Shown piece by piece: positions 14,396-21,414 of a stretch of DNA of 24,106 nucleotides. The DNA comes from an uncultured Chloroflexota bacterium (GTDB taxonomy: Bacteria > Chloroflexota > Anaerolineae > Anaerolineales > Anaerolineaceae), in contig CADBKS010000058.1 in the NCBI GenBank assembly GCA_902795255.1, positions 2,293-26,398 of the forward strand, read 5' to 3'. The position numbers and the translations under genes were made by a program. The stretch's first letter is position 1, and every line of letters starts with the position of its first letter. The notes beneath the pieces are model-generated. The model saw only the letters and a program-made list of their open reading frames with translations, was not told the DNA's origin and did no database searches.

Positions 14396-16000
14396 AATAC
14401 GCTGGGCGATAATGATCTTTGTCACATCCGAATAATCCCGGGCAAGCGCAGCATAAAGCGCCGCTTCCGTCTTCAGGTCCAGCGCGCTGGTCACATCGTC
14501 CAGGATCAGGATCTCCCCCTTCTTCAGCAGCGCACGGGCAATGGCAATGCGCTGCCGCTGCCCGCCGGACAGGCTCATACCGCGTTCCGCGACCGGCGTG
14601 TCATACCCTTCCGGCTGCTGCATGATGAACGCGTCCGCCTGCGCGGCCCTGGCGGCCGCCCGGATCGATTCCTCATCCGCATCCGGCGTCCCCATGGCAA
14701 TGTTTTCACGGATCGTCGTGGAGAAAAACTCCGCCTTCTGCAGACACATCGTCACTTTTTCCCGCAGCTCCGCCGGTTCATACGCGCGGACGTCGATCCC
14801 GTCCACCAGCACCCGGCCTTTTGCGGCATCATAAAAACGCGGGATCAGGCTAACCAGCGAGCTTTTGCCGCTGCCGGTGGAACCGATGACCGCGAGTGTC
14901 TCGCCCGGAGCGATATCCAGATCGATCCCGTGCAGGACTTCGGAACCGTTGTCCTGATAAATGAAGCTGACATTTTCAAAACGCACCGAGCCCTTTCCGG
15001 CCGGAACGGCTGCCGCCGGCAGATCGACCTTCTGAATTTCGGAACGGGTGTCAATGATCTCCTGCAGACGCCGGGCCGAAGCCAGGCCCCTGGAGAGCGT
15101 CTGGAAGATCATCGCCAACATCATCATCCCGTTCAGGATCTGGGAGATATAGGTGATTGCCGCCATGACCGTCCCCGGTGCGGCAGCGCCTTCACGAACC
15201 TGGATCGAACCGACGTAAATGATCCCGACCACGGCGATATTCAGCACGATGTTCATCACCGGCCGCAGGAAGGAGAGCAGCATCTGCACATTGAACTGGG
15301 TATCCACCAGATGCTGATTGGCCTCACCGAAGCGTTTTTCCTCGCTCTTTTCCTGAATAAAGGCCTTGACCACACGGATCCCGGTCACGTTTTCCTGGAT
15401 GATGCTGTTGAGCCGGTCGAGGCTCTCCTGCAGGACCGTGAAGAGCGGGGTCGTCCGCCAGACCACAAAGACGATATCGATCAGGATCAGCGGAAAGGCA
15501 CAGGCCACGATCACGCCGAAACTGAGGTCGAGGGAGAGCAGTGCGGCCGTTCCGCCGATGAAAAACATCAGACAGCGGACCAGGCCGCGGATCATCTGCA
15601 TGATCAGCTGCTGGACCTGCGTCACGTCATTCGTGACACGGGTGATCAGCGAACCGGTCGTGAAATCATCGGTCTGCTCGAAGGAAAAATGCATGATCCG
15701 CTCAAAGCAGAGCTTGCGGATCTCATTGCCGCTGCCCTGCCCGGTCAGGTTCGTAAAAACGGCCGAAAGGATCCCGAACAGCCCGCCCGCGAAACAGACG
15801 AGCAGCATTTTGATCCCCGTGGAGATCACGAGCGACAGATCGGAGACCCCGCCGTTGGAGACCCCGAGGATCCCCTCATCCACGATCTCGGCCATCATGC
15901 GCGGTTGATAGAGGTCAACATAGACCTCAGCGACCATAAACCCGGCCGCCAGCAGCGCCATATACCAGTATTTTTTCATAAATCGGAAAAGCAGTTTCAC
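14339..16000 (-). CDS. ABC exporter subunit with degenerate site (TM287/LmrC-like), 3'-frameshifted
   Basis: 553 residues from GTG 16000 (AAGGGG upstream; ATG 15979 is an alternative). Six membrane helices (about 12-300) and a nucleotide-binding domain: Walker A GSTGSGKS (373-380), signature LSGGQ (477-481), Walker B ILILDD with D502 where most exporters have Glu, and switch IIAQR with Gln533 instead of His. These are the hallmark substitutions of the degenerate-site half of heterodimeric exporters. After QRI the conserved tail is lost: the frame gives GSWSWTAGRSPRAGHMRS and stops. The expected tail is present in another frame just downstream, implying loss of about 22 nt (7 codons plus 1 base) near 14395/14396. 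The core motifs survive, so partial function is possible. Confidence 0.88.
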   Translation of the reverse strand: MKLLFRFMKKYWYMALLAAGFMVAEVYVDLYQPRMMAEIVDEGILGVSNGGVSDLSLVISTGIKMLLVCFAGGLFGILSAVFTNLTGQGSGNEIRKLCFERIMHFSFEQTDDFTTGSLITRVTNDVTQVQQLIMQMIRGLVRCLMFFIGGTAALLSLDLSFGVIVACAFPLILIDIVFVVWRTTPLFTVLQESLDRLNSIIQENVTGIRVVKAFIQEKSEEKRFGEANQHLVDTQFNVQMLLSFLRPVMNIVLNIAVVGIIYVGSIQVREGAAAPGTVMAAITYISQILNGMMMLAMIFQTLSRGLASARRLQEIIDTRSEIQKVDLPAAAVPAGKGSVRFENVSFIYQDNGSEVLHGIDLDIAPGETLAVIGSTGSGKSSLVSLIPRFYDAAKGRVLVDGIDVRAYEPAELREKVTMCLQKAEFFSTTIRENIAMGTPDADEESIRAAARAAQADAFIMQQPEGYDTPVAERGMSLSGGQRQRIAIARALLKKGEILILDDVTSALDLKTEAALYAALARDYSDVTKIIIAQRIGSWSWTAGRSPRAGHMRS

Positions 16001-16120
16001 AGCGGCATTTTCCCCTTCAGTTATAAGAACTTACTGAGCCTTTCAAGATGCAGGGCAAAAGTTTCGTTCACCATAATTGTATGTCGGACAACAAACCTGT
16101 AGCCGGAGCAGAATAATTCA

Positions 16121-16151
16121 ATTATAGTAGCGAAACGGGGGATCCAGTCAA
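16121..16151 (-). promoter_or_regulatory. promoter of the ABC exporter operon
   Basis: On the - strand TTGACT (16151-16146) and a perfect TATAAT (16126-16121) are separated by 19 bp, somewhat longer than ideal. The predicted transcript starts near 16114, about 114 bp before the GTG start. Confidence 0.6.
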
Positions 16152-16216
16152 AAATTCATGAACCCGTTTTCAGGAATGCGGAAAAAAGGACCCGCGAACC
16201 AAACCCGGACCGGTGC

Positions 16217-16311
16217 GGAAAAAGTCCCTTGAAAAATATTGAAATTCCGGAAAAAGTCCCTTGAAAAAATTGAAGTTTTCGAAAAAAGTCGCTTGAAAAA
16301 GTTGATTTTCC
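16217..16311. repeat. three 31-32-bp tandem repeats with phased A-tracts
   Basis: Copies at 16217-16248, 16249-16280 and 16281-16311 share the form GGAAAAAGTCCCTTGAAAAA followed by a TTGAA/GTTTTC-type end. Each has two A5-A6 tracts. Corresponding tracts recur every 31-32 bp, about three helical turns, which predicts curved DNA. The array lies in the 390-bp gap between the radical SAM and ABC genes, upstream of the ABC promoter. The rest of that gap shows no gene. Confidence 0.85.
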
Positions 16312-16390
16312 CTGATGTATGTCCCGGTTTTTTGAAGAAAATGATCAGGAAAAGGGGTTCAGTCAGTGAGGACCGGCAAAAGACCCTTCT

Positions 16391-17005
16391 TTAGCGGATC
16401 ACGTAACTGAAAAGGTCCAGTCTTCGGACGCCCATGGCGCGGAGCGTTTCGGCGCTTCGGGACTGATCCTCCGGAGTGTTGTACTCCGGGATCAGCGGGA
16501 CCCGGACCAGGATCCGCGCCGGACCCGCTTCTTTCAGCAGCAGCGCGAGGTTTTCCCGCATCAGCGCACCGTCTCCGCCGGTATAGCGGTGATAGACCCC
16601 CGCATCCATATCCTTGCAGTCCACGATAAATTCATCCGCGCCTTCCAGTGCCGTCAGGACCTGTTCTTTCGGGACGGCCAGGCTGGTTTCGGCGCGGATA
16701 CGCCAGGCTTTCGGGGCGAGCTCCCGGAAGCGGCGGATAAAAGCCGCATGGAGCAGGGACTCCCCGCCGCCGAAAGTCACACCGCCGCCGGTCGCCTGAA
16801 AATAAAGGTCATCGATCATCACCCGTTCCAGCAGTTCTTCCGCGCTGACCGGTTCGGCCCGGGTTTCCCGCAGCAGCTTTTTGTTGATGCACCAGCGGCA
16901 GTCCAGCGGACATCCCGCCCCGGCCGCAAGCGTCGTGACGCCATCACCGTCGATGCCCATCCGCAGACGGACCAGGTTCAGCAGCGGAAACAGCAGTTCG
17001 GTCAT
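16391..17005 (-). CDS. radical SAM protein, glycyl-radical-activase-like
   Basis: 204 residues, shorter than typical PflA (about 246). CPLDCRWC (C32, C36, C39) is the CxxxCxxC site for the SAM-binding [4Fe-4S] cluster, followed by the GGG-E-type segment ATGGGVTFGGGESLL (71-85), which closely matches the TFSGGEPLL of pyruvate formate-lyase activating enzymes. DEFIVDCKDMDAGVYHRYTG and a late RVPLIPEYNT also fit. No extra ferredoxin domain is present. It starts 9 bp after the stop of the Cys-rich membrane protein gene, without a clear ribosome site of its own, so the two are probably translated together. No glycyl radical enzyme gene lies in the window. The partner protein upstream is the only obvious candidate for a functional link. 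Confidence 0.8.
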   Translation of the reverse strand: MTELLFPLLNLVRLRMGIDGDGVTTLAAGAGCPLDCRWCINKKLLRETRAEPVSAEELLERVMIDDLYFQATGGGVTFGGGESLLHAAFIRRFRELAPKAWRIRAETSLAVPKEQVLTALEGADEFIVDCKDMDAGVYHRYTGGDGALMRENLALLLKEAGPARILVRVPLIPEYNTPEDQSRSAETLRAMGVRRLDLFSYVIR

Positions 17006-17014
17006 CGCAGCGTC

Positions 17015-17443
17015 TCAGGGCGACGGAACATAGCCGGACAGCTCAAATTCGATATTCTGATAGTCACCGGTAACGGTCGGGAGCGGTTCCTGATCCCACG
17101 TCTCCCCGTTTTCCGGCGGAGCAACTTCACCGGTGAGCCATTCGATCTCCGGCGTCGGGGTCGGAGATTTGATTTTTTCGACCGCGGTGTCGATCACGCT
17201 GCAGCCCGCGGCGGTCAGCGCGACCCCGGTGAATATCGCGGCGATCCGGATCTGTTTCCCGAGCGCAGCGCGTTTCTTCAGTTCCCGGTCCAGCAGGCGG
17301 ACTTCGCTCTCACAGAACGGGCAGGTCCCGGAGCATTCCCCGGTATGGGTGCACTCCCGGGTGACATAGGGGATATTGTTTTCATCTGCGATCTGTTGTC
17401 GGATCTGCTTGAGGATCCTGCATTTCTGTTTTCCGTTCATCAT
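17015..17443 (-). CDS. Cys-rich protein with internal membrane/lipobox-like segment
   Basis: 142 residues; two ATGs (17443, 17440) follow GGGAGGTG. The N-terminal 60 residues are hydrophilic with C8 and the cluster C31-x5-C37-x3-C41-x2-C44 (CTHTGECSGTCPFC), suggestive of a metal or iron-sulfur site. A basic stretch (KKRAALGKQIR, 57-67) precedes one hydrophobic helix (68-80) that ends TAAGC, giving a lipobox-like Cys at 81. The remaining 60 residues are Pro/Glu/Thr-rich and acidic, as in an extracytoplasmic linker. The arrangement predicts an N-in membrane protein with its Cys cluster in the cytoplasm. It is not a family I can name with certainty. The radical SAM gene follows 9 bp after it, so it may be that enzyme's partner or substrate. 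Confidence 0.7.
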   Translation of the reverse strand: MMNGKQKCRILKQIRQQIADENNIPYVTRECTHTGECSGTCPFCESEVRLLDRELKKRAALGKQIRIAAIFTGVALTAAGCSVIDTAVEKIKSPTPTPEIEWLTGEVAPPENGETWDQEPLPTVTGDYQNIEFELSGYVPSP

Positions 17444-17563
17444 ACACCTCCCGGCGCTTTGTTTTTATATTACTATAACGCCGGTCACGGGGAAAAAGTT
17501 CTCTGTAAGGGCCCGCTTTGTTATGCGCATGGCTGACGAAAGCAGGAAACGGCGGTTAAACGG

Positions 17564-17595
17564 CAGGGCCGCCCTGTGTTTATCGGACGGCCCTG
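17564..17595 (-). terminator. possible terminator of the xdh operon
   Basis: CAGGGCCG (17564-17571) and CGGCCCTG (17588-17595) can pair around a 16-nt loop, 18 bp beyond the xdhC stop on the - strand. The following T-tract is weak (CCGTTTAACC). Nothing else was recognised in the 170-bp gap. Confidence 0.35.
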
Positions 17596-17613
17596 TTGAA
17601 TTCAGGAATGTTT

Positions 17614-18111
17614 TCAGGCGAAGTCGATCTCTTTGCCGAGACGGCGGTACATCGTCTTTTTGACAGCGCGGAAAATATTTTCGTACCCCGTACAGCGGCA
17701 GAGATGGCCGGAAAGGAGCTTCCGCAGTTCTTCATCGGAATAGAGTGTATTCGCGTTCAGGATCTCCGCAGCCGTCATGATGAAGCCCGGCGTGCAGAAC
17801 CCGCACTGGATGGCAGTCTCATCAATAAAAGCCTGCTGGATATCGGAAAGTTCCCCGTTGGGGCCTTCCAGCCCTTCGAGCGTCAGGATATGTTTGCCCT
17901 CCGCCCAGACGGCGAGATAAATACAGGAGTTGAAAGCCTCCCCGTCGATCAGCACGTTGCAGGCGCCGCATTCCCCGACTTCACAACCCTTCTTGACGGA
18001 AGTCAGATGATATTCATTCCGGAGCATATCCGTCAGGGACGCCCGGACATCGACCATTTTTTCAACGTCTTTCCCGTTGATATTGCAGTGGATCAGTTTA
18101 TACTGGCTCAT
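17614..18111 (-). CDS. xdhC: xanthine dehydrogenase iron-sulfur subunit XdhC
   Basis: 165 residues, close to E. coli XdhC/YgeU (159). It carries two [2Fe-2S] clusters that pass electrons from the Mo site to FAD. The plant-ferredoxin-type cluster uses C43, C48, C51 (CEVGECGAC) and C63. The second cluster uses C103, C106 (CGFCTPG), C138 and C140 (HLCRCTGY). The ATG at 18111 overlaps the xdhB stop as ATGA, indicating coupled translation. It is the last gene of xdhABC. Naming follows the E. coli order; in some organisms the same subunit is called xdhA or coxS. Confidence 0.95.
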   Translation of the reverse strand: MSQYKLIHCNINGKDVEKMVDVRASLTDMLRNEYHLTSVKKGCEVGECGACNVLIDGEAFNSCIYLAVWAEGKHILTLEGLEGPNGELSDIQQAFIDETAIQCGFCTPGFIMTAAEILNANTLYSDEELRKLLSGHLCRCTGYENIFRAVKKTMYRRLGKEIDFA

Positions 18112-18998
18112 TTGACTGTACCTCCGGCTCTGAGAATCGATTCGGTAAGTGCGCGCTTCGCCATTTCCACGGCGATATGCTGGCGGAAGGCCTTGCTGGC
18201 CCGCCAGGAATCGCGCGGGGTAATGTCCGAAAGCACCGCGCGTGAGAATTTTTCGATCATCGCTTCGGTCAGTTCGCTGCCGTTGGCGACAGCTTCCGCA
18301 CTGGGAGTCCGCATCGGGACCGGGCCGGCGACGCCGTAGGCGATGCGGCAGCGGTCAATGGTCTGTTTGTCATCACTCAGGCGGACGTTCACACTGCAGC
18401 CGAGGGTCGCGATCTCCATGGCGTTGCGCATGCCGTACTTGATGTAATGGCCGAACGTATTCTCATAGGAAGCCTTCGGGATCAGGATCGCGGTCTGGAT
18501 CTCCCCTTCTTCAGCGCGGATGTCGACCACGCCGGCTTTGATGTAGAAATCTTTGATCGGCAGACGGCGGACACCGTTGATGCCGGTCAGCTCGACGATC
18601 GCTTCATACGCGTGCAGTGTGGAAGCCGAATCGGCCGAAGTCACGCCGTTGCAGGTGTTCCCGCCGATCGTCCCGATGTTGCGGATCTGCGGTGATCCGA
18701 CTTTATCCACCGCCTCACCCAGAACATTGATATATTTCTGAATGATCGGATCCTTTGTGATATGGGAGAAGCTGGTCAGCGAACCGATGCGGATATTTTC
18801 TTCCTCATCGATCGAAACGCCGCGCATGCTGTCGATCATATAGATCGAGATCAGTTCTTTCCCGGCGCGTCTGCCCTCGCGCATCTGCACCAGCACGTCT
18901 GATCCTCCGGCAATGATCTGGGCTTCCGGATGTTCCATGCGAAGCCGGATCGCGTGCTCAACGCTTTCGGCCTCGTAAAGTGCTTTCATATCATACAT
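18108..18998 (-). CDS. xdhB: xanthine dehydrogenase FAD-binding subunit XdhB
   Basis: 296 residues from ATG 18998. Upstream codons back to 19028 are rejected because AGGAGG lies 9 bp before 18998 and the protein then aligns end to end with E. coli XdhB/YgeT (292). The FAD pyrophosphate loop IIAGGSDVL (28-36) and NIGTIGGNTCNGVTSADS (107-124) are the two family signatures; PRDSWRASKAFR near the C-terminus is characteristic of the E. coli-type subunit. It receives electrons from XdhC and passes them to NAD+ or another acceptor in the cytoplasm. It starts 4 bp after the xdhA stop, whose codons contain its ribosome site. Confidence 0.95.
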   Translation of the reverse strand: MYDMKALYEAESVEHAIRLRMEHPEAQIIAGGSDVLVQMREGRRAGKELISIYMIDSMRGVSIDEEENIRIGSLTSFSHITKDPIIQKYINVLGEAVDKVGSPQIRNIGTIGGNTCNGVTSADSASTLHAYEAIVELTGINGVRRLPIKDFYIKAGVVDIRAEEGEIQTAILIPKASYENTFGHYIKYGMRNAMEIATLGCSVNVRLSDDKQTIDRCRIAYGVAGPVPMRTPSAEAVANGSELTEAMIEKFSRAVLSDITPRDSWRASKAFRQHIAVEMAKRALTESILRAGGTVK

Positions 18999-19002
18999 GC
19001 TG

Positions 19003-21318
19003 TTATTCCTCCTCTTTCTGCCATGCATCCCGGATCAGGCCGGCTTTGCAGAATTCCGCGTAAAGAACGTGCGGGTTGATGGGGTTGTGATTGATCGCGA
19101 TCCCTGTCGCGTTCAGGATCGCGTTCCGGATCGCCGGTGCGCCGGAGCAGGTCGGCGGTTCACCGAGCGATTTCGTCCCGAACGGAGAAGTCGGCTCCGG
19201 ATTTTCAATGAAACAGCCCTCCAGCCGCGGATGATCCATGAAGGTGGAGAGTTTATAGTCCAGCAGGTTGTTGTTCAGCGGTTTGCCGGTCTTCTCATCG
19301 AAGAGCAGCTGTTCGCTGAGCCCGTACCCGATCGCCATGGACATCCCGCCATGGACCTGGGCTTCGGCCAGCGCCGGATTGATCAGCTTTCCGCAATCAT
19401 GGACGTTGACCATGCGGATCACCTGCGCTTTGCACATCGCAATATCCACCTCGACCTCGGCGAAGGTGCAGCCGAAGGAATAGGCGTTGGAGCGGATCGT
19501 CGCAGTGGTTTCGGCGGTAATATGCTCACTGTGGACCGGATTATACTGCGCCCGCATCGCCAGGTCTTTCAGGCTCATCAGGACGAGTTTGTCTTCCTTC
19601 CGGATGATATTCCCGTCAACGATATCCAGGTTATAGACCGCCTGACCGGTGATCTCCCAGGCGTAATTCAGGATCCGTTCGCGCAGCAGGTCCGCCGTCT
19701 TGCGGATGGAGAAGCCCTCCATATAGGTCTGCCGGGAGGCATAGGCCCCGAGCCCGGTCGGCGTGATATCCGTGTCCTGGCAGGAGACCACATGGACGTC
19801 ATGATAGCTCTTCAGGCCGACCGCTTCGGCGGTCATCTGGGCATAGGCAGTATCCGCACCCTGTCCGATCTCCGTTTCACCGCACTGCATGGTAACGGTC
19901 CCGTCCAGGTTCAGCTGCATACGGTTGGATGAGGTTTCCAGCGAGATCGGGTAAACGCCGGTGTTGTACCAGAAGGTCGCCAAGCCGATCCCGCGGCGGA
20001 TATTGCCGGTTTCATGGCCGTACTCCTTCCGTTTCTGCTCATACCCGATGATCTCGGCGCCTTTCGCCATACATTCGCGATAGGTATCATAATAGTTGGT
20101 GTTGCCGGAGAAGCCGTCATGGAACCCCTTCGGCATGATGTTTTTGAAGCGGAACTCCATCGGGTCCATCCCGAGGGCTTTCGCGCAGTCATCGATGTTG
20201 CACTCATCCCCCCAGGAGCTCTGCGGCATCCCGTAGCCGCGCATCGCGCCGGCAGCGGGGCGGTTCGTGTAGACCGTCCAGGCGTCGCACTCCATATTTT
20301 CGCAGGGATAATGCTGCGGGAAGGCGTTCATCGCCTTGGCACCGATCGAGTGTCCGTGCGAGGCGTAAGCGCCCTGGTTGGAAAAGACTTCCACCTTTCT
20401 GGCCGCGAAAGTTCCATCCTTGCGGAGCCAGGAAATGACATGGAAGCGGACCGCGTGGCGGACCCGGTTGGACACAAAGGTCTCCTCACGGGAGCAGTCG
20501 ATCCGAACCGGCCTGCCGCCGACCTGGGTCGAACACCAGGCGCACAGCGGCTCGTAAAGAATATCCTGCTTGTTGCCGAAACCGCCGCCGATGTAAGGTT
20601 TGATGATCTGAATATCCGCCCAGGGCCGGCCGAGCGCCATACCGACAATACGGCGGACGATGTGCGGGATCTGGGTGGATGTGACAACGGTGATCCGGCC
20701 GTTTTCCATATAGGCAAAACAGCCGTGGTTCTCAATATGGGCATGCTGGACCGTCGGCGTGTCATACCAGCCTTCGACCTTGATCAGGCCTTCTTCTTTG
20801 ATGGCTTCCTGATAATTGCCCCTGTAGTTGGTGGTGTGCTTCAGGATGTTGTTCGGGAATTCCTCATGGATCTGCGGGGCGCCGTCTTCCATCGCTTTTT
20901 GGACATCCAGCACAAAGGGCAGCGCTTCATACTCCACCTTCAGCGCACGGACACCCTGATTGGCGGCGACTTCGTTGTCGGCGATCACCACCGCAACATC
21001 ATCCCCCCAGTAGCGGACATGCGTGTTCAGCATCAGCCGGTCCGCGGTATCCTGATGTGAGGGATCCAGCGACCACGGATGCCCGGCGGTAGGGAAGGGA
21101 ATATTCGGCACGTCAAAACAGGTCAGCACCTTCACCACGCCCGGGATCGCCTCCGCGGCCGTTTTGTCGATCGACTTCACGAAACCGTGAGCGATCTCGG
21201 CATGTTTGATCCGAACATACATTGCGTTCGGCGGCATGCGGTCTTCATAATATTTTGTCCGGCCGGTCGCTTTGTCGTAGCCATCAACACGGACTTCGCT
21301 CTTTCCGACGATACTCAT
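19003..21318 (-). CDS. xdhA: xanthine dehydrogenase molybdenum-binding subunit XdhA
   Basis: 771 residues from ATG 21318, chosen over 21351 because GGGAGG precedes it and because MSIVGKSEVRVDGYDKATG is the usual beginning. It resembles E. coli XdhA/YgeS (752) along its whole length. Moco-binding motifs: GGGFGNKQD (244-252), AGAMRGYG (356-363), a GQGADT loop, GAYASRQT, and the catalytic Glu in GTKSLGEPP (E720). It hydroxylates purines such as hypoxanthine or xanthine with water at the Mo site, sending electrons to XdhC. Its own promoter lies just upstream at 21363-21391. First gene of xdhABC; intact and full length. Confidence 0.95.
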   Translation of the reverse strand: MSIVGKSEVRVDGYDKATGRTKYYEDRMPPNAMYVRIKHAEIAHGFVKSIDKTAAEAIPGVVKVLTCFDVPNIPFPTAGHPWSLDPSHQDTADRLMLNTHVRYWGDDVAVVIADNEVAANQGVRALKVEYEALPFVLDVQKAMEDGAPQIHEEFPNNILKHTTNYRGNYQEAIKEEGLIKVEGWYDTPTVQHAHIENHGCFAYMENGRITVVTSTQIPHIVRRIVGMALGRPWADIQIIKPYIGGGFGNKQDILYEPLCAWCSTQVGGRPVRIDCSREETFVSNRVRHAVRFHVISWLRKDGTFAARKVEVFSNQGAYASHGHSIGAKAMNAFPQHYPCENMECDAWTVYTNRPAAGAMRGYGMPQSSWGDECNIDDCAKALGMDPMEFRFKNIMPKGFHDGFSGNTNYYDTYRECMAKGAEIIGYEQKRKEYGHETGNIRRGIGLATFWYNTGVYPISLETSSNRMQLNLDGTVTMQCGETEIGQGADTAYAQMTAEAVGLKSYHDVHVVSCQDTDITPTGLGAYASRQTYMEGFSIRKTADLLRERILNYAWEITGQAVYNLDIVDGNIIRKEDKLVLMSLKDLAMRAQYNPVHSEHITAETTATIRSNAYSFGCTFAEVEVDIAMCKAQVIRMVNVHDCGKLINPALAEAQVHGGMSMAIGYGLSEQLLFDEKTGKPLNNNLLDYKLSTFMDHPRLEGCFIENPEPTSPFGTKSLGEPPTCSGAPAIRNAILNATGIAINHNPINPHVLYAEFCKAGLIRDAWQKEEE

Positions 21319-21362
21319 ATACGCTGTGCCCTCCCTTTCGATCCTGTTCACAACACAGTCAG

Positions 21363-21391
21363 ATTTTAGTACAAACCAGCGATAAACTCAA
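21363..21391 (-). promoter_or_regulatory. promoter of xdhABC
   Basis: On the - strand TTGAGT (21391-21386) and TAAAAT (21368-21363) are exactly 17 bp apart. They lie in the 96-bp gap between the upstream Mo-hydroxylase gene and xdhA, so xdhABC can be transcribed on its own. Confidence 0.65.
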
Positions 21392-21414
21392 ATACATCGC
21401 ACCTTATCGATATC

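Noticed and set aside
14390..14402. Programmed ribosomal frameshift in the ABC gene
   Set aside because: No slippery heptamer is present, and a frameshift alone would still leave about seven conserved residues missing; a deletion explains both.
15986..16014. Three-residue leader ORF (ATG CCG CTG TGA) overlapping the ABC GTG start
   Set aside because: Too short to distinguish from chance; no other support.
460..16102. Very long open frames antisense to real genes (for example 460-1869 -, 3212-4888 -, 8993-10561 -, 14351-16102 +)
   Set aside because: They lie opposite genes with unmistakable conserved motifs, have low-complexity D/H/R/Q-rich translations, and arise from third-position GC bias.
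16217..16311. Possible short CRISPR array
   Set aside because: The 31-32-bp units are directly adjacent with no spacers, only three are present and they are imperfect; no cas genes are nearby.
17467..17500. Promoter for the Cys-rich protein gene (TATAGT or TAATAT on the - strand)
   Set aside because: -10-like sequences exist but no matching -35 hexamer at suitable spacing could be found.
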